Below, in pieces: positions 36,728 through 46,317 of a stretch of DNA of 64,000 nt. The translations under genes and the position numbers were made by a program. Each line of letters opens with the position of its first letter. The first letter of the stretch is position 1. The notes below the pieces were generated by a model. The model made no database searches and was not told the origin of the DNA. It saw only the letters and a program-made list of their open reading frames with translations. This stretch comes from Pseudoalteromonas aliena SW19 (GTDB lineage: Bacteria > Pseudomonadota > Gammaproteobacteria > Enterobacterales > Alteromonadaceae): contig NZ_AQGU01000027.1 of NCBI RefSeq assembly GCF_014905615.1, positions 354,553-418,552 of the forward strand. The letters run 5' to 3'.

Positions 36728-37093
36728 ATGAATTTTTCTATTTTGGTATGTGACGATTCAACCGTCGCACGTAAACAGGTCATTAGGTGTCTGCAACAGT
36801 GTATTGATGTAGATATTCAACAGGCTGTAAATGGTGCAAAAGCCATTGAGCTATTTAAAACGAATAATTTTGATTTATTGTGTTTAGATTTAACTATGCC
36901 AGAAGTGGATGGTGTCCAAGTACTTGAACATATAAAAGCAAATAAAATAGAGTGCTTTGTACTTGTTATCTCTGCTGATATTCAAGAAAAAATGAAGCAG
37001 CGAGTGACTCAATTGGGTGCAATTGATTTTGTGAATAAACCCATAGATAAAAATAGGATGAATGAGATACTGCATAAATTTGGCATTCATTGA
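36728..37093 (+). CDS. Single-domain (CheY-like) response regulator
   Basis: A 121-residue receiver: acidic pair in VCDDS, phospho-acceptor Asp54 in LCLDLTMPEVDG, Ser in VISAD and Lys in FVNKPI. No output domain. It may serve the divergent kinase at 34608-36374. It ends in a terminator and is separate from the thr operon. Confidence 0.9.
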   Translation: MNFSILVCDDSTVARKQVIRCLQQCIDVDIQQAVNGAKAIELFKTNNFDLLCLDLTMPEVDGVQVLEHIKANKIECFVLVISADIQEKMKQRVTQLGAIDFVNKPIDKNRMNEILHKFGIH

Positions 37094-37119
37094 GCCTTTT
37101 TTTGTCAAAAAAGGCTGTT
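37093..37119 (+). terminator. Intrinsic terminator after the lone receiver
   Basis: AGCCTTTTTT and AAAAAAGGCT form a stem with a short loop, immediately after the stop codon, followed by GTTTTATC. Confidence 0.75.
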
Positions 37120-37137
37120 TTATCTTTTAATTTAGGG

Positions 37138-37143
37138 TTGACA
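37138..37143 (+). promoter_or_regulatory. Candidate -35 box of the thr operon
   Basis: A perfect TTGACA lies 31 bases before the leader-peptide ATG. No good -10 hexamer was found at standard spacing, so the promoter is only partly supported. Confidence 0.4.
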
Positions 37144-37173
37144 GCATAGCCTTTGTTAAGGCAGTCTTAGCCT

Positions 37174-37233
37174 ATGAAAACAATTAATCGCGTACTGACC
37201 ATCATTATTACAACCACCATTCTTACTGGATAG
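37174..37233 (+). CDS. thrL: thr operon leader peptide
   Basis: A 19-residue frame, MKTINRVLTIIITTTILTG, with six Thr and five Ile codons, eight of these eleven falling in residues 9-18. This is the expected composition for transcription attenuation of thrABC by charged Thr- and Ile-tRNA. A strong hairpin with a T-run follows 28 bases later, then thrA. Escherichia coli ThrL has the same Thr/Ile bias. No strong ribosome site is visible; AAGG lies 12 bases upstream. Confidence 0.88.
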   Translation: MKTINRVLTIIITTTILTG

Positions 37234-37261
37234 TGGCATAGGTCGGTGCAACAAATTTAAA

Positions 37262-37294
37262 GGCCTGTGTTCACTTAGAACACAGGCCTTTTTT
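37262..37294 (+). terminator. thr attenuator
   Basis: GGCCTGTGTTC and GAACACAGGCC form a perfect 11-bp stem with a five-base loop and a T6 tract, between the leader peptide and thrA. Ribosome stalling on the Thr/Ile codons would favour an alternative fold and read-through. Confidence 0.9.
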
Positions 37295-37321
37295 CGTTTT
37301 ATGGGATGAGGAACATAAATA

Positions 37322-39739
37322 ATGCGCGTTTTAAAATTTGGAGGCTCGTCGCTTGCCGACTTTGCTTGCCTTGAGCAGGTAGCTCAATTAGTTAAAGCAC
37401 AGTTAAAAGATGAAATGTTATTAGTGTTATCTGCGCCAGGTGGCATGACAGATTCACTGGTTGCACTGGCAAGTGCCGCAGAGCAAGGTTTAGATTTTTC
37501 GCAGCAATGGCAAATATTAGTTAGCCGTTGTGAAGGTTTAAAAGCTGACGTTGAAAAAAGTGGTGTGGTAGTTACAAGCTGGCCAAACTTAGACGAGCTT
37601 AAAAATAAACTAGATGGCGTGTCACTTATACAGTGTTGCCCTGAGCAAGTTCGTGCGTTCGTAATTAGCTTTGGAGAACGCGTTAGTGTTTCTTTAATGC
37701 AGGCTTTATTGAGCTCTCACGATGCAAGATACCTAGAAGCGACAAGCTGTATTGCTTCTACTGGTGGTTATATTGATGCCGAAGCTGATTTAGTCTTAAG
37801 TAAGTCGCGCTTTCAAGCTGTACTTAAAGAAAACCCTGCAACTATTTATATCATGCCTGGCTTTACAGCAAGTAATGACAAAGGTGAGCTTACAACGCTT
37901 GGCCGTAATGGCTCTGATTACTCAGCAGCAATTGCAGCAGCCTGTTTAGACGCTGAAATTTGCCAAATTTGGACAGATGTTGATGGCGTATACAGCGCTG
38001 ATCCTCGTTATATCAAAAAAGCGACTAAGGTAGATTTTTTATCTTATAAAGAAGCGATGGAGCTTTCTTATTTTGGTGCAAAAGTACTTCATCCTAAAAC
38101 AATCTTACCGTGTGCTAAAGCAGGCGTGCCATGTGAAATTAAAAATACGCATAACCCAGACGCACAAGGTTCATTAATTGGTAACGATTATTCATCAGAC
38201 GAGCCGGTAAAAGCGCTTTCGAGCCTACAAGAACTTGCAATGCTAACGGTTTCAGGCCCGGGCATGAAAGGTAAAGTAGGCATGGCATCTAAAGTATTTA
38301 ATGCGCTTGCCCACGATAACGTATCTATTGTTTTAATTACACAATCATCATGCGAATTTAGCATTAGCTTTTGTGTGCACGAAACAGACCTCGCACTTGC
38401 ACTCGATGCGCTACAAACTGCATTTAAGCTTGAATTACAAGCAGGGCTTATTGAGCCTGTACAAGTACAGCGTAATTTAGCCATTGTTACTTTAGTGGGT
38501 GACAACATGCGCGCACACCGTGGATTAGCGGCTAAGTTTTTTGCATCGCTTGCACAAGCGCAAGTAAATATTGTGGCAATTGCACAGGATTCTACAGAAA
38601 GTGCTATTTCTGCGGTAATTGATGGTGAGTTATGTAATGACGCTGTAAAAATATGCCATGAAAACTTTTTCACGCATGTGCCGTCAATTGATGTGTTTTT
38701 ACTAGGTTGTGGCTTAGTAGGACAAGAGCTTATTAATCAGCTTGAACGTCAACAAGCGTGGCTTGAAAAGCGTAATATTAAACTCAACTTGTATGGTGTT
38801 GCTAACTCTCGTCAATTACATCTAGATAGTGAAGGTATTGCTTTTTCTGATTGGCAGCAAAAACTATCCTTATCTGAGCAAGCGTTTGATTTAAAACTAG
38901 TAGAGCAGTTTGTTAAACAAAATCATTTAGTTAATCCAGTAATTGTTGATTGTACATCGTCAGATGCACTTGCTGCGCAATACCTAGACTTTTTAAATGC
39001 AGGTTTTCATGTGGTTGCAGCGAACAAAAAAGCCACAACAAGCTCATACACGTATTACCAAGACTTAATAGCTGCTACGCAAAAGAATAATCGGAAATTC
39101 TTATACGAAACAAACGTTGGTGCAGGCTTACCAGTAATCGATAACTTACAATCGTTATTTGGTGCTGGTGATGAATTGTTAGAGTTTAGCGGTATTTTAT
39201 CAGGTTCACTTTCGTATATGTTTGGCGCACTTCAAGATGGTTTATCACTTTCTGAGGCAACCATTAAAGCCAAAGAAAGCGGCTTTACAGAGCCAGACCC
39301 TCGTGATGATTTATCGGGTACCGATGTAGCACGTAAGTTACTGATCATTGCACGCGAAGCAGGTATGAAATTAGAGCTGAGCGATATCGAAGTTGAATCG
39401 GTATTACCAGTTGGTTTTGCACAAGGCGATAGCGTTGATGAGTTTATGGCAAAACTACCAAGCCTAGATGCTGATTTTAATGACCGCATTCAAAGCGCTG
39501 CGAGCGAAGGTAAGGTACTTCGTTATGTAGGAAAAATTAAAGAAGGTCACTGTAAAGTAGGTATTGAAGCGGTAGATGAAAAACATGCACTTAGTGTTAT
39601 TCGCGATGGCGAAAATGCACTTGCTATTTTAAGCCAATACTACCAGCCGCGTCCGTTTGTAATTCGTGGTTATGGTGCAGGCTCTGAAGTAACAGCAGCG
39701 GGTGTATTTGCTGATATTTTAAAAACGCTATCGCGCTAG
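37322..39739 (+). CDS. thrA: Bifunctional aspartokinase I / homoserine dehydrogenase I
   Basis: 805 residues. The N-terminal aspartokinase (1-295) begins MRVLKFGGSS and has TTLGRNGSDYSAA. Two ACT regulatory domains follow (about 310-450), then a homoserine dehydrogenase (about 460-805) with the LLGCGLVGQELI nucleotide fold, AANKKATT and the SGTDVARKLLIIARE active-site region. It catalyses the first and third steps from aspartate to threonine, with feedback by threonine. First gene of thrABC; it follows the attenuator. Confidence 0.97.
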   Translation: MRVLKFGGSSLADFACLEQVAQLVKAQLKDEMLLVLSAPGGMTDSLVALASAAEQGLDFSQQWQILVSRCEGLKADVEKSGVVVTSWPNLDELKNKLDGVSLIQCCPEQVRAFVISFGERVSVSLMQALLSSHDARYLEATSCIASTGGYIDAEADLVLSKSRFQAVLKENPATIYIMPGFTASNDKGELTTLGRNGSDYSAAIAAACLDAEICQIWTDVDGVYSADPRYIKKATKVDFLSYKEAMELSYFGAKVLHPKTILPCAKAGVPCEIKNTHNPDAQGSLIGNDYSSDEPVKALSSLQELAMLTVSGPGMKGKVGMASKVFNALAHDNVSIVLITQSSCEFSISFCVHETDLALALDALQTAFKLELQAGLIEPVQVQRNLAIVTLVGDNMRAHRGLAAKFFASLAQAQVNIVAIAQDSTESAISAVIDGELCNDAVKICHENFFTHVPSIDVFLLGCGLVGQELINQLERQQAWLEKRNIKLNLYGVANSRQLHLDSEGIAFSDWQQKLSLSEQAFDLKLVEQFVKQNHLVNPVIVDCTSSDALAAQYLDFLNAGFHVVAANKKATTSSYTYYQDLIAATQKNNRKFLYETNVGAGLPVIDNLQSLFGAGDELLEFSGILSGSLSYMFGALQDGLSLSEATIKAKESGFTEPDPRDDLSGTDVARKLLIIAREAGMKLELSDIEVESVLPVGFAQGDSVDEFMAKLPSLDADFNDRIQSAASEGKVLRYVGKIKEGHCKVGIEAVDEKHALSVIRDGENALAILSQYYQPRPFVIRGYGAGSEVTAAGVFADILKTLSR

Positions 39740-39748
39740 GAGCACATT

Positions 39749-40684
39749 ATGATTGAAGTATATGCGCCGGCGTCTATTGGTAATTTTGCAGTGGGTTTTG
39801 ATGCCCTTGGCGCAGCCCTTGCGCCAATTGATGGCAGTTTATTAGGCGATGTAGCCGTTGTTAGCGCAGCACCAAGCGACGAATTTATTTGCACAGGCGA
39901 GTACGCTCATAAGTTACCAAGTGATGCGCAGGATAATTTAGCGTACCAGTGTTTAGTGCATTTTAGAGCGCATGTTGCGCCTGATATGCCAAGCGTAAAG
40001 CTCGAGCTTAAAAAGAATTTACCAATTGGATCTGGACTTGGATCTAGTGCATGCTCGGTCGTGGCTACCTTTGCTGCTCTTGATCAATTTGCACAAACTA
40101 ACTTAAGTCAGGTTGAGCTTATTGAGCTTATGGCTGACTTCGAAGCTGTAGTGAGCGGTGGCCGTCATTACGACAACATCACGCCATGTTATTTAGGTGG
40201 TTTGCAATTAACAGGTGGTTTAATCCCTGATAAATCGATTGCACTGCCTGTTGATGAAAATTGGTACTACGTTGCTGCGTTCCCTGGTTTTTCACTCAAC
40301 ACTGCAAAAGCGCGCTCGGTTTTACCAAAAGAGTTGAGCATGCATGCAAGTGTTGAGTTTGCACAGCGTTTATCGGCATTTAGTAGCTTACTGTTAACTA
40401 ACCGTTTTGACGAGGCGCTGAGCATAATGAAAGATGAAATAGCAGAACCTTACCGGGCACCGCTTATTAAAGGTTTTAGTGAAGCCAAAGCAAGCTTGCC
40501 AGCGCTGGGCGCTGAAATAGTGAGTATTTCGGGCGCAGGGCCCACCTTGTTTAGCGTATGTAAAACACTTGAAGCTGCACAGCAATGCGCGCAGTGGTTA
40601 GAGGCAAATTACATTAACGAACAAGGCTTTTGCCACATTTGTAAATTAGATAACGACGGCACGCGTCAATTAACAGTTTTATAG
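39749..40684 (+). CDS. thrB: Homoserine kinase
   Basis: A 311-residue GHMP kinase. YAPASIGNFAVGFDALG opens it, LPIGSGLGSSACSV is the ATP loop and VSISGAGPTLF the C-terminal GHMP motif. It phosphorylates homoserine with ATP. It lies nine bases after thrA with GGAG upstream. Confidence 0.97.
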   Translation: MIEVYAPASIGNFAVGFDALGAALAPIDGSLLGDVAVVSAAPSDEFICTGEYAHKLPSDAQDNLAYQCLVHFRAHVAPDMPSVKLELKKNLPIGSGLGSSACSVVATFAALDQFAQTNLSQVELIELMADFEAVVSGGRHYDNITPCYLGGLQLTGGLIPDKSIALPVDENWYYVAAFPGFSLNTAKARSVLPKELSMHASVEFAQRLSAFSSLLLTNRFDEALSIMKDEIAEPYRAPLIKGFSEAKASLPALGAEIVSISGAGPTLFSVCKTLEAAQQCAQWLEANYINEQGFCHICKLDNDGTRQLTVL

Positions 40685-40695
40685 GATAGGTAGTC

Positions 40696-41988
40696 ATGCA
40701 ATTACATAATTTAAAAGAGTGCTCACAAAAAGTGTCGTTCGTTGAAGCCGTAAAAACAGGTTTGGGTCGTAATCAAGGTGTGTTTTTCCCTGAATCCCTG
40801 CTGCCACTGTCCGATGTTGATGCATTGCTTGATATGGACTTTGTTACACGCAGTGGCAAAATATTATCCCACCTGATTGGTGATGAGCTGCCAAGCGACA
40901 TTGTGGCACAAATGGTTAAAAATGCATTTAACTTTCCAGTTAAGCTGGTGGAAGTACAAGAGAATACATACTGCTTAGAGTTGTTTCATGGTCCTACACT
41001 TGCGTTTAAAGACTTTGGCGGTCGCTTTATGGCAGAGTGTTTAGCGCAGTTTAATAAAGACGAGAAAGTAACTATTTTAACAGCAACATCGGGCGATACC
41101 GGTGCCGCAGTTGCTCATGCTTTTTATAATAAACCAAATGTCGATGTGGTTGTTTTATACCCTAAAGGCAAAATTTCACTTGCTCAGCAAAAGCTATTTA
41201 CAACGCTTGGTAATAACATTCATTGTTACGCAGTTGAGGGCAGCTTTGATGATTGCCAAGAGTTAGTTAAAAATGCCTTTTTAGACGAAGAAGTTAAATT
41301 AACACTTGGGCTAAACTCAGCTAACTCAATTAATATTAGCCGTCTAGTTGCTCAGGTTTGTTACTACTTTGAAGCCATTGCACAGCTACCAAAAGAAAAA
41401 CGCGCAACGGCTCACATATCAGTACCAAGTGGTAACTTTGGTAATGTGTGCGCTGCAATGATTGGTGCGGTTATTGGCTTACCTGTAGGCAAACTAAGTG
41501 CAACAACCAACCAAAATGATACTGTGCCGCGCTTTATGCTTGATAAAACGTGGACGCCAAACGCAACGCTTGAGTCGCTTTCAAATGCAATGGATGTAAG
41601 TAAGCCAAACAACTGGCCGCGTGTGCAAACAATGTTAGATAATAACTGGTTTAGCTACGATAACTTTTATTCAACTAGCGTAAACGAGCAAAACACGCAA
41701 TCCGTGATGAAAAAAATTCAACAAATGGGTTATGTTGCAGAGCCTCACACTGCTATTGCGTACCAAGGTCTTGTTGAAAATCGAGCGCCTGGTGTAGCGG
41801 GTATCTTTTTAGCAACTGCTCATCCTGCTAAGTTTAAAGAAAGTGTAGAGGATATTTTAAATATTGAATTAGAGATGCCAAAACCACTTAGCGATGCATT
41901 AGCAAAACCGTGCTTGGCAAGCGATATAAACGCCGATTACGATGCTTTGCGTACTGAAATACTTGCAAAACTCGGTAATAAAAAATAA
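40696..41988 (+). CDS. thrC: Threonine synthase
   Basis: A 430-residue pyridoxal-phosphate enzyme converting phosphohomoserine to threonine. The cofactor lysine lies in HGPTLAFKDFGGRF; TATSGDTGAAVAHAF and VPSGNFGNVCA bind the phosphate and substrate. Last gene of the thr operon, 11 bases after thrB, followed by a clear terminator. Confidence 0.97.
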   Translation: MQLHNLKECSQKVSFVEAVKTGLGRNQGVFFPESLLPLSDVDALLDMDFVTRSGKILSHLIGDELPSDIVAQMVKNAFNFPVKLVEVQENTYCLELFHGPTLAFKDFGGRFMAECLAQFNKDEKVTILTATSGDTGAAVAHAFYNKPNVDVVVLYPKGKISLAQQKLFTTLGNNIHCYAVEGSFDDCQELVKNAFLDEEVKLTLGLNSANSINISRLVAQVCYYFEAIAQLPKEKRATAHISVPSGNFGNVCAAMIGAVIGLPVGKLSATTNQNDTVPRFMLDKTWTPNATLESLSNAMDVSKPNNWPRVQTMLDNNWFSYDNFYSTSVNEQNTQSVMKKIQQMGYVAEPHTAIAYQGLVENRAPGVAGIFLATAHPAKFKESVEDILNIELEMPKPLSDALAKPCLASDINADYDALRTEILAKLGNKK

Positions 41989-41995
41989 TAATTGA

Positions 41996-42018
41996 AGCGG
42001 CTATGGCCGCTTTTTTTA
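41996..42018 (+). terminator. thr operon terminator
   Basis: AGCGGC-TATG-GCCGCT followed by T7, a textbook intrinsic terminator. Confidence 0.92.
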
Positions 42019-42128
42019 TAAATTATAATTCAAAAAAGAGAGGCTTTCATTAGCTAATTAAATGTGAAAAATGAAATGCATTTAAAATAATTATGTACTT
42101 ATTAAAAAATATCATCTTAAAAAGTCTG

Positions 42129-42141
42129 TGAAATAGTTTCA
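42129..42141 (+). promoter_or_regulatory. MetR-type site upstream of glyA
   Basis: TGAAATAGTTTCA fits TGAA-N5-TTCA, the MetR consensus. A one-mismatch copy (TGAAATGCATTTA) lies at 42072-42084. In Escherichia coli glyA is activated by MetR, which makes this biologically plausible. The rest of the 258-base gap 41989-42246 shows no riboswitch. Confidence 0.55.
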
Positions 42142-42246
42142 ATCCCTGTTTAAATATCCTCAACTTAAGAGCGTAGGCAAAGAGTCGTTTAAAGCGTACA
42201 ATAAAGCCTCTAAAAAACACCATACACGTTGCCCTAGGAGACCCCA

Positions 42247-43503
42247 ATGTTAGAACGTAACATGAATATTTCGGATTTTGATCCAGAGTTATTTGACGCG
42301 ATAACCAAAGAAACTGCTCGCCAAGAAGAGCATATCGAACTAATCGCTTCAGAAAACTACTGTAGCCCACGCGTACTAGAAGCGCAGGGTTCACAGCTTA
42401 CAAACAAATACGCAGAAGGTTACCCTGGCAAACGTTATTATGGCGGTTGTGAGCATGTAGATGTTGTTGAGCAATTAGCAATTGACCGTGCTAATGAATT
42501 ATTTGGTTCTGACTACGCTAACGTACAACCACATGCTGGTTCGCAAGCAAATGCAGCTGTTTTTCTAGCTTTATTAGACGCTGGCGATACTGTACTAGGT
42601 ATGAGCCTAGCTCATGGTGGTCACTTAACTCACGGTTCTCACGTAAGCTTCTCTGGTAAGCTTTACAATGCAATCCAATACGGACTAGATGAAGCAACGG
42701 GCGAAATTGATTACGCACAAGTTGAAGCACTAGCACTTGAGCACAAACCAAAAATGATCATTGGTGGTTTCTCAGCGTACTCAGGTATTGTTGATTGGGC
42801 TAAATTCCGTGAAATTGCTGACAAAGTAGGTGCTTACCTGTTTGTTGATATGGCTCACGTTGCAGGTTTAATTGCGGCGGGTGTTTACCCAAGCCCAGTT
42901 CCTCATGCACATGTTGTAACTACAACTACGCATAAAACACTTGCTGGTCCTCGTGGTGGTTTGATTATTTCTGCATGTGGCGACGAAGCAATCTACAAAA
43001 AGCTTAACAGCGCTGTTTTCCCTGGTGGCCAAGGTGGTCCTTTATGTCATGTTATTGCAGCAAAAGCAGTGGCATTTAAAGAAGCACTTCAACCAGAATT
43101 TAAAGTATACCAAACACAAGTTGTTAAAAACGCAAAAGCAATGGTTGCTGTAATGCAAGAGCGCGGCTACAAAATCGTATCTGACAAAACTGAAAACCAC
43201 TTATTCCTACTCGATTTAATCGATAAAGATATCACTGGTAAAGATGCAGACGCAGCCCTTGGTAACGCTAACATCACAGTTAATAAAAACTCAGTGCCAA
43301 ACGATCCACGTTCTCCGTTTGTAACATCTGGTTTGCGTATTGGTTCTCCTGCAATCACTCGTCGTGGTTTCAAAGAAGAAGAATCAAAAGAGCTTGCTGG
43401 CTGGATTTGTGACGTACTAGATAACATCACTGATGAATCTGTACAGGCGCAAGTTAAAGAAAAAGTAAAAGCAATTTGTGCAAAACTACCTGTTTACGCT
43501 TAA
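42247..43503 (+). CDS. glyA: Serine hydroxymethyltransferase
   Basis: A 418-residue pyridoxal-phosphate enzyme that interconverts serine and glycine and charges tetrahydrofolate with one-carbon units. The start [12 protein letters not shown] parallels Escherichia coli Gly[19 protein letters not shown] holds the cofactor lysine; [12 protein letters not shown] and [16 protein letters not shown] are conserved. AGGAGA precedes the ATG. It is separated from nrdR by repeat A4 and a terminator. Confidence 0.97.
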   Translation: MLERNMNISDFDPELFDAITKETARQEEHIELIASENYCSPRVLEAQGSQLTNKYAEGYPGKRYYGGCEHVDVVEQLAIDRANELFGSDYANVQPHAGSQANAAVFLALLDAGDTVLGMSLAHGGHLTHGSHVSFSGKLYNAIQYGLDEATGEIDYAQVEALALEHKPKMIIGGFSAYSGIVDWAKFREIADKVGAYLFVDMAHVAGLIAAGVYPSPVPHAHVVTTTTHKTLAGPRGGLIISACGDEAIYKKLNSAVFPGGQGGPLCHVIAAKAVAFKEALQPEFKVYQTQVVKNAKAMVAVMQERGYKIVSDKTENHLFLLDLIDKDITGKDADAALGNANITVNKNSVPNDPRSPFVTSGLRIGSPAITRRGFKEEESKELAGWICDVLDNITDESVQAQVKEKVKAICAKLPVYA

Positions 43504-43536
43504 TTGCATAAGCAGCAGTAATTTAGAGCACAACAG

Positions 43537-43800
43537 CTAGGGCCTGTTTATCTTTCGAGGTTTAATTTGCAGCAGTCTGTTTGGTTTTTAGGCAAGGCAG
43601 AGCCTATGTAGTGTGGTTATTCCCCATAAATAGGCGATAACGCAGCATAAATACCAAACATGCGCTGCCCTCGGGTTCGTCCTAGGGGCTATTTACTCTT
43701 TGTTGCTCGGTTTTTACTTAGCCCATTAGGTTACAAACCTCGCGCCGCGATTAAATCGCCCCTAGATAGAACAAATTTAATCCTGAAAGGTCAACAGGCC
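43537..43800. repeat. Family A repeat, copy A4
   Basis: The left border is CTAG, then GGCCTGTTTATCTTT; the right end is GGTCAACAGGCC with the border decayed to CTTT. It lies 33 bases after the glyA stop. The frame upstream of nrdR is open through part of the element, which can mislead start prediction. Confidence 0.88.
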
Positions 43801-43818
43801 CTTTTTTTTGCTAAGATA

Positions 43819-43846
43819 AAAGACCGCTATTTAGCGGTCTTTTTTG
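43819..43846 (+). terminator. Terminator upstream of nrdR
   Basis: AAGACCGCTA and TAGCGGTCTT pair around two bases, followed by TTTT. It ends glyA-derived transcripts that pass through repeat A4. Confidence 0.88.
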
Positions 43847-43869
43847 TTTTAAAACGGAAGTACCGAGTT

Positions 43870-44319
43870 ATGCATTGCCCATTTTGTACAGCAAAAGATA
43901 CTAAAGTTATTGATTCACGCCTAGTTGGTGGAGGCCATCAAGTTCGTAGGCGCCGTGAGTGCAACGACTGTCACGAGCGCTTTACTACATTTGAAGGCGC
44001 TGAACTGGTTATGCCACGTGTTGTTAAACAAGATGGCAGTCGGGAGCCGTTTAATGAAGATAAACTGTTGAATGGTTTAAATCGTGCACTTGAGAAACGT
44101 CCAGTGAGTACTGAACAGGTTGAAGAAGTGGTTAACATAATAAAATCACAATTACGTGCAACGGGTGAGCGAGAGATTTCAAGCCACTTAGTGGGTGAAT
44201 GCATTATGGAAGCGCTTAAAAAGCTCGATAAAGTTGCTTATGTAAGGTTTGCTTCTGTTTATCGCTCTTTTGAAGATATACGCGAATTTGGCGAAGAAAT
44301 TGCCCGCTTAGGGGAGTAA
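43870..44319 (+). CDS. nrdR: Transcriptional repressor NrdR
   Basis: A 149-residue repressor of ribonucleotide reductase genes, starting at [13 protein letters not shown] (ATG 43870). A longer frame from 43660 only adds repeat-derived sequence. The zinc ribbon is complete (CPFC...CNDCHERF), and the ATP-cone domain ([12 protein letters not shown] onward) senses ATP/dATP. It is the first gene before the riboflavin operon, as usual in gammaproteobacteria. The final base of its TAA stop is the first base of repeat B2. Confidence 0.96.
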   Translation: MHCPFCTAKDTKVIDSRLVGGGHQVRRRRECNDCHERFTTFEGAELVMPRVVKQDGSREPFNEDKLLNGLNRALEKRPVSTEQVEEVVNIIKSQLRATGEREISSHLVGECIMEALKKLDKVAYVRFASVYRSFEDIREFGEEIARLGE

Positions 44320-44480
44320 TACCAATTTTATTAAAAACATGATCATTCTATCGCATTAAATAGCGCACTCACTGCGTTAAAAATTATTCATATAGAACAA
44401 CTATATGTCATAATTTTCGCCTTGTTATTGCGCTATTTTCTTAGCGCTATAATAGACCACTTATTTAACGCAATTGGTAT
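44319..44480. repeat. Family B palindromic repeat, copy B2
   Basis: ATACCAATT and AATTGGTAT ends, with interior CATATAG-AACAA-CTATATG forming an extended hairpin. It fills the entire gap from the nrdR stop to six bases before the ribD ATG, so any nrdR-ribD transcript must contain it and ribD translation starts at its edge. Confidence 0.88.
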
Positions 44481-44485
44481 AATAA

Positions 44486-45610
44486 ATGCAAAGCCAAATT
44501 ACTTTTACCGAACATGACGAAATGTATATGGCACGCGCCATAGAGCTTGCCAAAAAAGGCGAGTTTACTACCACACCTAATCCTAATGTTGGCTGTGTAT
44601 TAGTTAAGAATAATCAAATCATTGGTGAGGGGTTCCATCAATTAGCTGGTCAAGGTCATGCTGAAGTAAATGCACTGGCAATAGCGGGTAATAATGCACA
44701 AGGTGCAACGGCTTATGTAACGCTTGAACCTTGTAGTCACTATGGGCGTACACCACCGTGTGCTGAAGGCTTAAAAAAGGCGGGCATAGTAAAAGTAATT
44801 GCCGCTATGGTTGATACAAACCCACAAGTTGCAGGTAAAGGCCTTAAAATACTGAGCGACGCGGGCATTGACGTTGCTTATGGGTTACTTGAATCACAAG
44901 CGCGGGCACTCAACGTTGGCTTTTTTAAGCGAATGGAGCGAGGTTTGCCGTATGTAACCTGCAAAATGGCAGCAAGTATAGATGGTAAAACAGCGCTTAA
45001 AAATGGTCAAAGTAAGTGGATCACAGGCACCGCTGCTCGCCAAGACGTACAGCTATACCGTGCAAAAAGCTGCGCTATTTTAACCGGCGCCGATACCGTG
45101 TTAGTAGATGATGCAAAATTAAATGTACGACTAAGTGAATTACCGTGCCCACTCCCCACTGATTTAGCGCTACGGCAACCTGTGCGCGTTATTATTGATT
45201 CTCAAAATCGCTTAACGCCTAACCTTGCTTTATTCAATATTCAAAGTGATATAATTATATTTACCACCAAGGTTGATAAATCACTGCAGTGGCCGCATTT
45301 TGTAAAGCATATTGAAGTAAAAGAAAGTAATGGCAAAGTTGATTTGCAGGCTGTTTTAGAAAAGCTTGGGCAACTGCAGTTTAATAATGTATGGCTTGAA
45401 GCGGGCGCAACACTTGCTGGTAAAATGACAGAACTTGATTTAATTGACGAGTTTGTTTTTTATTTAGCGCCTAGACTAATGGGCCACAATGCAAAAAGTT
45501 TAGTTAATTTTTCTGAGTTGACGAGTATGCAAAACACCGTTAATTTAACATTTAATGAATGTACACGCATTGGTGACGATATACGTATCACTGCGCTGAA
45601 AACTTATTAA
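44486..45610 (+). CDS. ribD: Riboflavin biosynthesis deaminase/reductase
   Basis: 374 residues. The N-terminal deaminase (1-150) has the zinc site HAEVNAL and PCSHYGRTPPC; the C-terminal reductase (about 155-370) has KMAASIDGKTAL and LEAGATLAGKM. It performs the second and third steps of riboflavin synthesis. No proper ribosome site is visible: repeat B2 ends six bases before the ATG, and only its GGTAT could serve. Confidence 0.96.
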   Translation: MQSQITFTEHDEMYMARAIELAKKGEFTTTPNPNVGCVLVKNNQIIGEGFHQLAGQGHAEVNALAIAGNNAQGATAYVTLEPCSHYGRTPPCAEGLKKAGIVKVIAAMVDTNPQVAGKGLKILSDAGIDVAYGLLESQARALNVGFFKRMERGLPYVTCKMAASIDGKTALKNGQSKWITGTAARQDVQLYRAKSCAILTGADTVLVDDAKLNVRLSELPCPLPTDLALRQPVRVIIDSQNRLTPNLALFNIQSDIIIFTTKVDKSLQWPHFVKHIEVKESNGKVDLQAVLEKLGQLQFNNVWLEAGATLAGKMTELDLIDEFVFYLAPRLMGHNAKSLVNFSELTSMQNTVNLTFNECTRIGDDIRITALKTY

Positions 45611-45634
45611 AATCACTTAAAAAAGAGTAGCGCT

Positions 45635-46288
45635 ATGTTTACTGGAATAATAGAAGCCACAGGCAAAATTGCTTTATTACAAAAAAAACAAGGCGACTTA
45701 GCCATTCGTATTCAAAGTGCTGATCTTGATATGAAAGACGTAAAGCTAGGCGATAGCATTGCAACCAATGGCGTTTGCTTAACCGTAGTTGATAAACATA
45801 TTGATGGTTTTAGTGCTGACTTATCTAATGAGACGATTGGTTTAACTGGATTTGCTCACTATGCTATAGGGCAAACTGTTAATCTTGAAAAAGCCATGCA
45901 ACCTGTTTCTCGTCTGGGGGGCCATTTGGTCTCTGGTCATGTTGATGGTATTGCAACGATTACAAGCGTCACAAAAAACGCCCGGGCAACAGAATATTGG
46001 CTTGCAACTGACGAAGATTTAATGAAATACATTCCGTACAAAGGTTCGGTATGTATTGATGGTATAAGCCTGACAGTTAACGCTGTCGAAGGTAATAAAT
46101 TCAAATTAACAATTGTTCCTCATACGAGTGAGCAAACTACCATTGCTCATTTTAAAGTGGGCACTCAAGTTAATTTAGAAGTCGATCAAATTGCACGTTA
46201 TTTAGAGCGTCTTATAAAAGGTGCAGAACAACCAACTGGCTCAAATATTTCGATGAGCTTACTCGCTAAAGCGGGCTTTATTAAATAA
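45635..46288 (+). CDS. ribC: Riboflavin synthase, alpha chain
   Basis: 217 residues made of two homologous lumazine-binding barrels, each starting with a G-x-V-x-L or M-F-T-G-I-I-E motif. It dismutates two lumazines to riboflavin and a pyrimidine. The gene is called ribC or ribE depending on species. It lies 24 bases after ribD. Confidence 0.96.
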   Translation: MFTGIIEATGKIALLQKKQGDLAIRIQSADLDMKDVKLGDSIATNGVCLTVVDKHIDGFSADLSNETIGLTGFAHYAIGQTVNLEKAMQPVSRLGGHLVSGHVDGIATITSVTKNARATEYWLATDEDLMKYIPYKGSVCIDGISLTVNAVEGNKFKLTIVPHTSEQTTIAHFKVGTQVNLEVDQIARYLERLIKGAEQPTGSNISMSLLAKAGFIK

Positions 46289-46317
46289 CGAAACTGACAA
46301 CTTACACGAGCAAATTT

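Noticed and set aside
42050..42394. Minus-strand frame overlapping the glyA start
   Set aside because: No ribosome site; it overlaps the glyA promoter and coding start and shows no family features.
43660..43869. N-terminal extension of NrdR
   Set aside because: It is translated repeat A4; the zinc ribbon start at 43870 is the family start.
44320..44485. FMN riboswitch upstream of ribD
   Set aside because: The gap is fully explained by repeat B2; no conserved RFN core blocks were recognised.
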